64,000 nt of DNA from Impatiens glandulifera. Its lineage: Eukaryota; Streptophyta; Magnoliopsida; Ericales; Balsaminaceae. Positions 1 through 11,900 of the stretch are shown piece after piece. The notes beneath the pieces were generated by a model that did not search any database, was not told the DNA's origin, and saw nothing but the letters and a program-made list of their open reading frames with translations. The position numbers and the translations under genes are program-made. Numbering within the stretch: the first letter of the stretch is position 1; every line of letters starts with the position of its first letter. Where the stretch lies: NCBI RefSeq assembly GCF_907164915.1, contig NC_061868.1, positions 44,469,774-44,533,773 on the forward strand, written 5' to 3'.

Positions 1-34
1 TCTACCTGCTTGCTTACTTGCTTGCCTGTATCTA

Positions 35-3000
35 ATGGCATGCTCGTCTATGTTAGCTTCTCAGAATCTCCACACCAAGTTACTCAACATTCGTCTATTC
101 AACACAAATGGATCACGACGCTCATCTCTCACGACAATGCCGCTAAAAATTAACCCACTCACTCTTCATTTTTCTCGTACACATCAGATCAATGGCGGTT
201 TTGAAGAAGATCAAATCGTCACGAGAAGAAATGGAATTCAACTCTATTCGCATCCCAATCGGACGAAATTCTCTGTCCAGGCTTCTGCAGCCTCCTCCTC
301 CTCCTCCTCCTCGAGATCTGAAACCTCATCAAGCACTAAAGTAGTTCTGATTAGCTTCACAATTACTGTGTTGTTAGCTGTCGCGAATCGTGTGCTTTAT
401 AAGCTTGCTCTCGTTCCAATGAAGCATTACCCTTCCATTCTTGCCCAGGTTCACACTTTCGGGTATATTTCTGATTGTTTCTTCTGATTACGTAATTGTT
501 AAATTCTTTGTTTCGCTTCAGATCTCACTTGCCATATTTCTCAATTGCTTGTTTAATAACTAATATTAGGTGCAACATAATCAAAAGTGAATTGAATCTG
601 GATCTTCCCCTGTTTTTTAGGGGTTTTCACATTTTATTAGGTATAATTCTTTGGAATTAAATTTGTTAACTAAGCCATCTTCAAAACTGTTGTGGAAAAA
701 GGAGGCCCTAATTGGTCTTGATTCCATCTTGATCTATTGATGAATGATTGTTTTTGGATTATTTTTTTCTTCACTCATTTTATCTAATTCTGAAAAATGA
801 GTCATAATTTTGTTTTGTATACACATTATAGTGTTTTTCATTGTCACAAAAGTATGACTAATGAAAAGTTGGAGCCTATTAATTAAGACGAACTATTGGA
901 TATTGCTTAACATTGCTTGAGTTATGGTAAAGGGGTTTAGAGTTTGCTTGGTAAATAAATAATATGGATTTTAATCAATTTTAGAAAAATATTAAATATC
1001 ATGTGATTTTGAATGGTAGATTCTTATAAATTAAAATAGAGGTTGAAATAGCTTTTACTAATAATTCAAGGTGCAAAGTTCCAAACATACATACATATGT
1101 CATTTTTATTATTTTCCAATTTAACTCCTATATGATCGGTAACTTGCCCATATATTCTTATAAAAATAGGTTGGTTTTTCAATTAATGATGACAATTATA
1201 ATTAGTTTTGACGTTTTCGATTCAAATTTTCTTATTTTGGACAATTTTTTTTTTGTTTGACCGCTAGTTTATCCGGCGAGAATGATATTTGTGTCCCCAA
1301 ACCCGACTCTATCGGATTATTTCCTCTTTTTTTATCTATATACTTCTAATTACTAATAAACATAATTAAATAAATAACATCATCAATATATTTATTTATT
1401 TTTTATATTTTATAATAGTTATAATTTTTTTTATAATAATATTAATTTTCAATATATTACAATATATTATATAAAAACATTTTTTTATATAATTTTATCA
1501 TTCAAACATTTTAATTTTTTTTTTTAATATATGATATAAACGGTGTCTTACGGGAAATTCCCGAAACTGAATAGAGTGTGAATTGTAGTAAAAAATAATC
1601 TCCAAAGTAGAACGGGGCGGACGAAATGATAAATGCATTCCCTGTTCTGATCTGCCCGCGGTTGACATCCCATTAAATATTATTGTATATAAATATAGAT
1701 TAGACTCAAACAAAACAATTATAATTCCTATCCAATAAATCTTCCCTCTATAGGAGGAAGCAGAGCATTCTTATTCTGATTTTGTGCATACAGTTATGTT
1801 GCAGTTTATGCTACTATACTATTCATGAGATATCGAGCAGGGATTGTAACAGATGACATGCTAGCCATTCCAAAAAGGAAGTTCATGTTGGTTGGACTAC
1901 TAGAAGCTCTTGGAGTTCTTGCTAGGATGTCTTGTGGAGGTAAATAGACTACTTTTTATGTAGGTTTTGGTTTCAACATGTGATCTTCTCTTGCTAATCT
2001 TATATCTTTTGCAGTGATGCTCCCAGGACCGGCTATACCTATCTTGAATCAGGTAACTGTCATCATGTTATATGTCACATGACAGCCTGAAACAAAACAA
2101 CTGACGCCTCTCTGTTTTTTCTTTTCTTTTTTGATACATTCCAAATTCGTTTCTTTTCATTAGATGGATGCAAGCTAAATCTGGTTGTAATCTTGAATAT
2201 TTGCTCTGCTCTATGTTGCAGGCATTCTTATTGTGGCAATTGGGTTTCTCTGCCCTGCTTCTAGGGAGAAGGTACTCATGGAATAAACTTGTTGCCTGCT
2301 GTATTGTAGCTGCTGGTATACTTGTGGCAGTTGGAAGGTATATTTATTTCTTACTCATTGTGTTTGGAGCATTAGATGTAGGGTTATTAAAAAAAATATT
2401 GTTTGATGAAAAATTGGATTATTTGATGTTGATGATGGGATAAGGGGGTAATTTGGAGCTTATACCTAATTTTACACTTTCAAGTCCAGTGTGAGAGGGC
2501 TTTAGCTAGAGATGATTATAGATGTTCTATGAGATAAATTGAGTGTTATATCAATTAGGTCAATCCTAGTGGGAATCTACAAATGCAACTTCACAATGGC
2601 TAAATTTTACCTTATGCTTTATTACTCAAAATAATTTTTTTTACCTTTTCCAATGACCTTTGTATCTGAAAGAGCACCAACAAAGACAAATAAAATGAAA
2701 TCTCAACACAACTTCTTTTGCTCTAGCTAATAACCCTGTTTTTGAACAATAATATCTATCTAATCTCCTGATGATACTTACTACAGTGGTCGAAACACTG
2801 GTAATATGTTATCTGGAATTGGGATAATGTGGCCATTGCTAGCAATTTGTGCAAGTGGTTGTCAAGCTGGTTCAGCTGTTCTTAAGGTATGTATGCCAAG
2901 TTACTCTTCAACGATGTTATTTATAAATATTGTATTGATATTTTAATCGCCTTATGTGTAGGAATCTATATTTATCGATTCAGCTACTCGCCTTAAGGTA

Positions 3001-3792
3001 TGCAACATGGTTAATGGTATGTCCTTGGTGTTGTATAAATTTTGTTTTCTAAAAGTTTCCCCCCACTTCTCCATGTTTGCAGGGGAAGAATCTTGACATT
3101 TTTGTTGTCAACACCTTTGGTTCCACTTTCCAGGTGAAATTTGTGTTTGTTTCTTACTTCCAATTATTGATCTTGTTACATTAATAGTATTTTTGTAAAT
3201 TGTTTTAGGCTCTATTTGTACTCCTCTTGCTTCCTTTACTTGCAAACTTCAACGGCGTGCCATTTTCCCAATTCCTCTCATATATCAAGAGCGGTGCTGG
3301 CTGCCTTGTGAATGTAGGAGGAGTTTCTTCTTCAATGGGTGGTGGTATGTTGGTTCATTTGTTGTTTTAGTTTCTCCATTCACTATTAGCTCCATTAAAA
3401 ACATAATGCAATGGAGTTCTTGGTAGGTTGTAATGGAGCTCCCCTGTTACCCATTCTTTACATAATCACGAATATTGTGTACAACATATCATTGCTGAAT
3501 CTAGTAAAGGTCTCATCTGCTCTCGTCTTTTCTCTTGCAGCAAATACATCAGGTTTTTTCCTCTCTTTCACATACATACATTGAAACTGTCATTTTAATT
3601 GGTCCAATGCTCATTTTAGTTTTGGTTTTAACTTTGGCAGTACCACTTTCGGTGTTCATTCTTTCATGTCCATTACCTTATCTTCCTCAAGGAGTAAGGC
3701 TGGGTGAATTCTTCTTCCTAGGATGTGCGATACTTGTGGGTGGTCTTCTTCTATACAATGCTCCTCAAAGGACCAAAAAGGAAATTGTGTAA
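35..3792 (+). CDS. CLT: CRT-like plastid thiol transporter (CLT family)
   Basis: Exons: join(35..462,1794..1939,2015..2052,2222..2337,2787..2886,2962..2997,3083..3133,3209..3344,3427..3552,3641..3792), 442 aa, in phase throughout. Family members are chloroplast-envelope exporters of glutathione and gamma-glutamylcysteine, related to the Plasmodium chloroquine-resistance transporter and to the drug/metabolite transporter superfamily. The first ~105 residues look like a transit peptide, ending in a serine tract encoded by TCC repeats near 290-312. About ten hydrophobic segments follow. Recognisable family stretches are RYRAGIVTDDML, LPGPAIPILNQ, FLLWQLGFSALLLGRRYSW and SCPLPYLPQG. The Arabidopsis proteins are of similar length. 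The start at 35 is the first ATG, but only 34 bases precede it, so the 5'UTR and promoter are outside the window. I cannot tell which paralogue (CLT1, 2 or 3) this is. Confidence 0.93.
1250..1700. repeat. Degenerate repeat-like stretch in CLT intron 1
   Basis: The first CLT intron (463-1793) is much longer than the others. This part contains GC-richer islands in AT-rich DNA (around 1262-1315 and 1541-1670), which look like remnants of a mobile element. I could not define its ends or family. Confidence 0.25.
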
Positions 3793-5500
3793 TAGATAGT
3801 TTTTCTTCTTCATATTGGTGTTGTTATTGTTATTAAAATATATGTAATGAGAATAAATATTTATAAATAAAATTTTAAATGTTTACACAATGAAACTAGG
3901 TAATTTGGTTGTTGTCTTCACATGAGCATAAGAGACAAAAGACTTTCTAGTACACAGTCTTGTCCTGTCCTCTCTTTGTAGTTGTATTAAGTATTAACAA
4001 CCGCAGGACATCGAGCCCACCAAAATTTGTCAATCCCGCCCGCAAAAGCATTTGTCCATATTCTTACTTTACTTGTTAATTTAATCCTACCTACTTGTTA
4101 CTTTCAATTAAATTAATCACATTTGGTCATGTTTAAAGATACTTTAATATTGGAGATGTTGACTTTTGACTACCACAACTTTAATAAATGTATTATGAAA
4201 ATATTTATAATTAAGTTAGATTTGAAATTATTATTTTTTAAAATTAATAACTAGATGATATATTTTAGGAGAACAATATTTTTAATATAAGTTATCAACT
4301 TTTTTTAGTTCAAATTTAATTATGATTTTTTTAAGAGTTTATTTATTTAGATGGAGAATAAATAATAAGAAAAAATTATTTAAATATAAGAAAAATAAAA
4401 CCGAAAAAAAAAGAATTGAGAAAATGATACGAGTACATTGACTCATACCCGAGTTAGAGAGTCTCAGCGACCAAAATCCCTTTGTCTCCCATGTGCCCGT
4501 CACAAAAGAGATGTAATGATTAAAAAATATTACAATTTTAATCCTCTAGGGCATATGGGATTTTGGTCGCAAAGGATCTGGCCCGGCTCAGGTTGATAAC
4601 GTCAATAATCAGTCCAAATTAACTGTATTATAGGTTATAATTCAGGAAAAAAACTTTTTTATTAAGATAGAATAATTTAAAAGGATTTTGAAGAATAAGA
4701 CATGAATTGAAACATATGGTGAGACAACATATCCGCCCAGAATTAAAACAAAACAAATCGCTTGATATTTAAAATCTATAAATAATTTTTTTTCTTCTAA
4801 ACATGACCAATAGCTTGATAGTTAGAGAATTTTTATTTATGATATGAGTTTTTTTTTGTTGAAAAATTTAAAAATTATTAATATATAATGATAAAATATT
4901 TATAAAAATAGATAATATTTTAGTATTTTAGTTAATGAATTAAATAATTTGATTATATTGATAAGTAATATTTAAAATTAGATTTAAAAAATAATTAAAA
5001 ATATCAAATTTATTAATTGTAGATGTAATGAAAATATAAAATGTTTTACATTTGAATTAATTATATAATTGTTAAAATAAAAATAGTAAGCTTAAATTCC
5101 TTCTTTAAAAAGAAAACATAAAATTGTATTTGCCTTTGTTGCCACCCAAAACAAGGTTTAAAAATAGCTTTTGTTTTTTTATTATTTTTTTATATATATT
5201 TGTATGTTTTCTTTGTTGTTTGTTTAAATAATAATTTATTTTTAATTAAATAGAATAAAATTTGGTTTGAAAAAGAAAACAATTCTATGGTGAGATTATT
5301 TCGAATTACAGAAATTTAATTTGCTTTATGAAATTTCTGTAATACGAATACTCCTCAGGTTAATTGAAATATTTTATCTTTATTAATAAAAAGTTTTATC
5401 TTAAAAAAGAAAGAAGGTCAGAAGGAATGAATTTCAATAAAGAGTTAGAAAGTTTTATACAATTGTTTATAAGTTGAAGGGTCTATTCGACCTTCTTTGA
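3793..5500. other. Intergenic: CLT 3' flank and SABRE upstream region
   Basis: About 1.7 kb of AT-rich DNA between two genes on the same strand. AATAAA-like signals near 3850-3872 could serve as CLT poly(A) signals. No open frame here resembles a protein. The only structured element is the fold-back at 4467-4570. Confidence 0.6.
4467..4570. repeat. Small fold-back element with 14-bp perfect arms
   Basis: GCGACCAAAATCCC at 4467-4480 is the exact reverse complement of 4557-4570. The pairing continues inward imperfectly (CCCATGTGCCC against GGGCATATGGG). This could be a relic MITE. It is GC-richer than the flanking sequence. Confidence 0.55.
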
Positions 5501-5637
5501 AAACAATAAAACAAAGAAACACGTACTTGTTTGTACACCCACCCGCACCGGATCCGAAACACCCTTCCAAATTCCGATCAAAGATGGTCGTTCTCTTTCT
5601 GTGCGTGTATTGAACTCCCAGAAGAGCATTCATTATA

Positions 5638-5662
5638 TACACATATATATATATATATATTT
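5638..5662 (+). promoter_or_regulatory. TA-rich tract ahead of SABRE, possible core promoter region
   Basis: An alternating AT tract lies about 300 bases upstream of the SABRE start codon. It could act as a TATA-type core promoter or simply be a microsatellite in the 5' flank. The transcription start cannot be fixed from sequence alone. Confidence 0.25.
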
Positions 5663-5946
5663 ATTGGGTCGAACATCATTCTTCAGTCACTAGCGAGAAT
5701 CGTGTGCGTTACTTTTGATCTTTAAGCCTCGACGACCACTTCATCCATCCATCTTGGGAATTCCGTTTCCTTTCTGGGTCATGTGAAGATTTGTTTTTTC
5801 TGAATTGCTTATGCACCGAGATGATTAGCAGCTAGTTGATATGAAGAAATGCCCATCGACTGCATTTTACTCGAATTGTTGACTCTGAGTGATGCATCGA
5901 GTGTAGAAGAAGGGAGTATCACCGACTTACCCAATTTCCCTTCGAA

Positions 5947-8900
5947 ATGTCTGCATCTCCAGTCAGCTTCCTTTTTGGATTTCTCTTTATCTCCATCATT
6001 CTATGGCTGTTTTTCATGTAAGTCCTTTTTTTTTTATTAACTCTAGAAATGAACATTGATGTTGATCATGAACCCATTTGTTGAATTTGTCTTCTTTCAG
6101 TGTTTATTAGGTGCTATCAAACCCCCATTTAGTTTACAGTTTTTTGATAACGTGATCCGCTATTTACTAATCTTTTTGATCTATATGAAGTATGTATTCA
6201 CTTGAAATACTTTTTGGTGCTTGATAATGAGGATAAACATGTAAAAAGTTACAGTTGATACATCAATATGTGCCATGATTTTTTCTGTTATCACCATTAC
6301 CACTTCATACTAGCTTCCAACACCTAGCTTAAGTTTGTTTCCTGCCTAACAGCCAAGACCTACATACTGGTCTGGCACGACATGAAATGAAATGTTTCTA
6401 ATAGACAAGTCTTGGATTGTTGAGCTTGTTTTTACAACGAGGTTCATAGAACAATAATGATCAAGTATGGGGAGTCTACCCAAAACACAATGAAGTAGAT
6501 CAAATCAAAAGCATCTAGTTTAACACTTGTAACAACTAGAGGTGTCTTTGATCTTTAAGTCATGAACAATTTGGAATAAAAAGAAGAAGAACTCTAATGC
6601 TCATGAAGGATTGCACATTCCACTTATTTTCTTCAACTCTTTCATACACATCAAATCTCAACAGACATATATTGCATTCAAACTGAGGAAGTTATGGGAG
6701 AAGCTTATGCATGATAGGCCATTGTTGGAGACTACATTCTGGTGATGACCTTTTGAGTTTTTACCTTGGTTGAAAAAATGGCATACCTAAATAGTAGCTT
6801 GTTAAACGCCACATGCTCAATACCAGATAAATGTTATTATGTGTTTAAGATCACTCAAGAACTATCACTGCGTTCATCACTGCAAATATGTCTTCTCATT
6901 TCTTGATATTAGTTTTGTAAATCATGGATATTTGCACTTCATCATTCTTGTTCCTATGATCCTAGATGGTAATTTTTAGACTTGATTGTGACTCGTATTA
7001 TTTTTCTTTACTTCAAACTTCATTTTCAGGTTTGCTTCCCAGTTATTAGCTTGGATCCTAAGCCGGATCTTGGGAGCTTCCGTTCAATTCCGGGTTGGTG
7101 GATGGAAATGTTTAAGGGATGTATCTGTGAAGTTCAAAAAGGTTTGCTTTTTTTTTGTTTGGATTATTTTTCTATCCTTTTAAAAGAATAGAAAAAAGTT
7201 CCTACTAAATATTTATTTCTATTTATTTTTAGTTGATTAGCATTCTTTGAAATATTTTTGTTAACCACCCGAGGCATTGCATATTGATATAGTTGATCTA
7301 TGCAAAACATTAAGATGAGAGTTTGAGACAAACATTATGCCTTGTGTTCTTCACTTTATCACGTTTCACCTAGGGTAGTTATCTTCTTCTAACTATGGCT
7401 CAGATTTGTAAGTTTCCTCATTTAATTTTCTTACCAATTGGCCTGATGCATATTAAGTGAACTAAGACATGCAACGAGTAACTCTTAAAATTAGTACTGA
7501 TGTAAATGTCCATTATTTTTGTATCATTCAAGTATCTGAAACTATTTTCTTCGATGAAAATCCGCTTCGCTGATAGCTTGTTCTTCGATGAAAATCTCGT
7601 CAAAAACAGATGCCGTCAAGAGTGAGTCTTCCTTGGCTAGTCTCGCTAAGAAGCTCCTTGTAGTATGAAAGGATGGCATTGCTAATGGAGCTCGGGTCCT
7701 CGATATCTTGGCCATCGATTTTCAGGATAGAAATTTGATTATATCTCATTCGGGCTTTCGCAAAATTATGGAAAAATCTTGTGCTAGAATCCCTGTCCAT
7801 TAGCCATAAACATCTTGATTTTTGCTTAATATTTTTCTCTTCCCATTTGTACAAATAATTCGCCTGTCAAAGAGTTCAAACTTATTAGCGGTTTCTGCTT
7901 TCGTTAGTTTCCTTTTCTCCTCGGCTCTATCTAACTCATCGAATTGAGTATTAACGGATGAAATGAGATATTTAAGACCCAAAATTTGTTTTTCTCCATT
8001 CCTGGAAAATGATTTCAGTTTCCTTAATTTTAAAGATAGACAGAAACAAAGTCTTCCTTCAGCAGGGGTGCTCTGTCCACCATTTGTAAATCGCCTCAAC
8101 AAAGATCGGGTCTTCGAGGAGTGAGTTGTGAAATCGGAAATGTGATTTAGATTGAGCGCTGGAACCGCAAGAAAGCGTAATTGACAGTGGTCTGATCAAT
8201 GTCTTGTGCGAGCTACTTGATTTTTTGGGAAGAAAGAGCCTTTCCCCACTCCTCATTGAAGAGAAAAAAAAAGGGTTATTGAATAACTTAATCACATGGC
8301 TAGTAGGTGTTGTCTCTGCACGAAAAACGAGGAGACCATTTCCCACGTCCTCCTTCGTTTCGACCTTGCTAGGGACATGTGGTCTCTTCTGCATAATATT
8401 CTCAACTTTCATCGGGTTTTATGTCGTTCAAAGTCTCCAATTTTTGGGATCAATGGATTGGATGAGAATCTGAAAGCAGCATCATCAACGACCAAAAGTA
8501 CATCCCTCTAATCATGTGGTGGACGATCTTGAAAGAAAGAAATAAAATAACATTTGATGGAAAATCTACCGACTTTGATAGAATCAAAGGCTTTATTCAT
8601 TTGCATCGATTATGAAAAGAGGGTTTTTCACGAGACGCGAATATTTTGATCGTATTGATATCTAACTTTTCTGTTTTTGTTTCTCCCCCATTTTGTATTT
8701 TCTGAACGCTTATTGCGTTCCCTTTTTCTAATGGAAAATGGACATTTTTTAAGAAAAACTTATTTATGCAAAAGTCCTTGTTTCTTCTCGGGGCCATTAC
8801 ATCATCTTTGATCTTTGTTTTGTCTTCAAATATCCATGCTTAACAGTCAATTAATTGGTATTTACATTTGTGCCATGTAGTCAAGCTATTGCGAAATATG

Positions 8901-11900
8901 TCTTTCTTTCCAGGTTGTTTTATTTGGTTTGCTACTTAACTTTGTAAATTTGTTTAAAGTCCATATAGTCACCTCTGCACTTTTTATATGTCAGTTCTGT
9001 TTTTGAGAATGATTTCATATGATTAGAATTTCTTCCATTCACAGGGTGCTGTTGAATCTGTATCTGTTGGTGAAATTAAACTCAGCTTTAGGCAATCACT
9101 GGTCAAACTTGACCCCAAACTACAAGTGTTGATAAGTGATTTGGAGGTAGTTATGAGATCTTCAACTAAAAGCTCTCTGAAAACCAGATCTCGAAGATCC
9201 CGTTCTTCAGGTTCAGGCAGAGGAAAGTGGATGGTTGTGGTTAATGTGGCAAGGTTTTTGTCCTTTTCTGTAACAGAATTGTTGGTGAAGGTAAACAATG
9301 CTTGGTGAAGTTTATAAAATTTGATGGTTCATTTTCTTCCATGTTATTATGTTAATACTTACTGGTTCTGATGTGTGCCCACTGATTGAATAATCTTGCA
9401 TTGCTTTGATGTAGGTTGATGGTATTATTCTGCATCTTTTTCTCATATGAGATTAGTTTTAGGGTTTGCTTCACATGAGTAAATTGTTCTAAACTTGTAT
9501 GTCTGGAGAGAACATGCATAGCTTGTTTTCATTTATTTCTCTTTCCTGTTGGACATGTCACAGGGAATTGTTTTACTTAGGTCCAACTCTTGTTTCTTTC
9601 ATGTAATTTTCCACTTATTTGGTTTATTAGGTCATCTGAGATCTGTCTTGAACAACAATTTTCAGATTCTCCATAAAGCCTGGAACTTTAGATAATTGAT
9701 GCATTTGGGCTTTAAGAAGGGTTTTATTAGCATTACCTTATAGAAATGCACATTGCTCATTGATCTGGACATATTGGTCTTACTCACACTTAAATATTTT
9801 TGAATATATTAGCTGATTAGCAGTTGATAGCTGTATATATTTTTTTTTGTCAAAACCTGCTGCAGACCTCCAAAGCTACTGTAGAAGTCAAAGAACTAGG
9901 GATTAACATATCCAAAGATGATGTCTCCCAGCAAGATTTGTCAGTTAAATTATTTATTCTGCCAATCATTATTCACTTGGGTGATCAACGTGTTAGTATT
10001 GACCAATCCTCCAGCTTTAAATATGAAGGATACATGTCCACCAGTCAGGCATCAGTCGTCCCAACTGGGAAGACCTTGTCTCCTTTCTTCTGTGAAGAAT
10101 TTTCATTGTCATGTGACTTTGGTCATAATAGGTATGTATTGTGCTTCCCTTTCTCTTATAACCTCATTTGGTAACTTGAGATATTATCTTTTACTCGGTA
10201 TGCAATTTACCTAGAAATTGTCAATTTCTCTAAAACTCAACTTGCTATTGTAGGAAAATCACGTCTAAGTTACTTTTATATGGTTTTTGTGTAATAAAGT
10301 GAACTTCCAAATATACCTTAATTCATATAAGCTTGTTAAGGAATACATTATAAGATAAAGGATGACCTGATCACGATTATCAAAGATGCTAAAGTATATC
10401 CCGGATAAATTAGAAATATTAGGATTATTCTATTATTTAATGTAAAAGATAATTATCATTTTAATCTTTATCTATAAGTTAAAAGATAATTATCCTAGAA
10501 GTAATTATCCCATTATTCTATGAAAGGGTTTCTATCCTAGAATTGTCGTGTATTGTGTATTTAAGAGCATGACCCATGAATAAAATTCATCACAAAACAC
10601 TATTACTTCTTCAAACGAAATTAGTAATAATGTAAACTAAGAGATTCTGTGTATCCTTCCACATTTTGATTCTTGTAACAATATATTTATGACATTGTCC
10701 GTGAAAGAATATGAATTACATTTGAATATTCTCCAAATTCATATTCAAGGTATCAAAGCCATTATTAGGGTTCATGGTACATACATTTGAAATTCAATTG
10801 ATCAATGAATGACCCAAGATATGTCAAACTGCATTGCCAGTATGAAGATGTAAAATCTGGACACCAAATCAACATTGTGGATCATCTCTCTGATTCCAGA
10901 TACTGAAACTCACTCAACTGTTGGTAGAATTTTGCAACACATTTATGGTCTTGATTAATGATTGACCCAAGATATGTCAAACTGCATTACCAGAATGAAG
11001 ATGTAAAATCCGGACACCAAATAAACATTGCGGATCATCTCTCTAATTCCAGATACTGAAACTCACTCAACTGTGGGTAGAATTTTGCAACACATTAAGG
11101 TCTTGATTAGTCTCTCTGATAGATATTAGATTACAATCTAGGTACTAAACAAGAAGGAAAAATGAAACATCAAAATCCTTAGTTACTTTTGCAGATCCTA
11201 TTTCCAAGAACTTAGATGTGGAACCATCAACAATGCAAACGGAAGAGTTAGTTGATTTTCTCGAGAATTTCTCTCATTTGTGAGATGATATCTTCTTCTT
11301 TTTTTGCATAAGTAAATAAATTAAAACAGCATCAAAACAATTTACGAGTTAGCATAAATAAATGTTAAAATTTGAACTAAATAACCCCAACTGAGAGGAC
11401 TATGTAATGGGAAGCTTGCATTTAAAAAAGATACGAGTTAGCATAAGGTAGTTATTTTTATTTAAGCTTGTGCTCAGATACTTGAAGAATTTGAGAAAAT
11501 GATTCAAAAAAACTGTGTTTGAAACTCAATATGGTTATTGATTTGTGCCAAAAGCATCAACCTCCAGTTGGAGCATCTACGGGGTGTTTTAACAATGTGG
11601 CCAGATTATCTTGTTGAAAATGGTGCTAACTGCTAACTAATCCGAGTAGTTAGAATTTTGATGTTTTCTCAGCAAGGGTTAGAACATGGAAGACACATTC
11701 TTTTATTGAATAATATTTTTCATCTTTGTATAGTAAAATAGAGTTAGGATTTCCATGTATTATCACTATTATTCCCCTGTTTTAGCAAAAAACAAATAAA
11801 TCTTTTGCATTTGATTAATATTATGTATTTGTCAAATTTCTTGGTTCTATGTTGACTTTCACATGTTTAAAGACATTGTTTTTGGAGATCTTGAAAATAG

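Noticed and set aside
8204..8511. Overlapping plus-strand frames of 71-89 aa as small genes
   Set aside because: They read as LINE zinc-finger remnants with frameshifts inside an intron.
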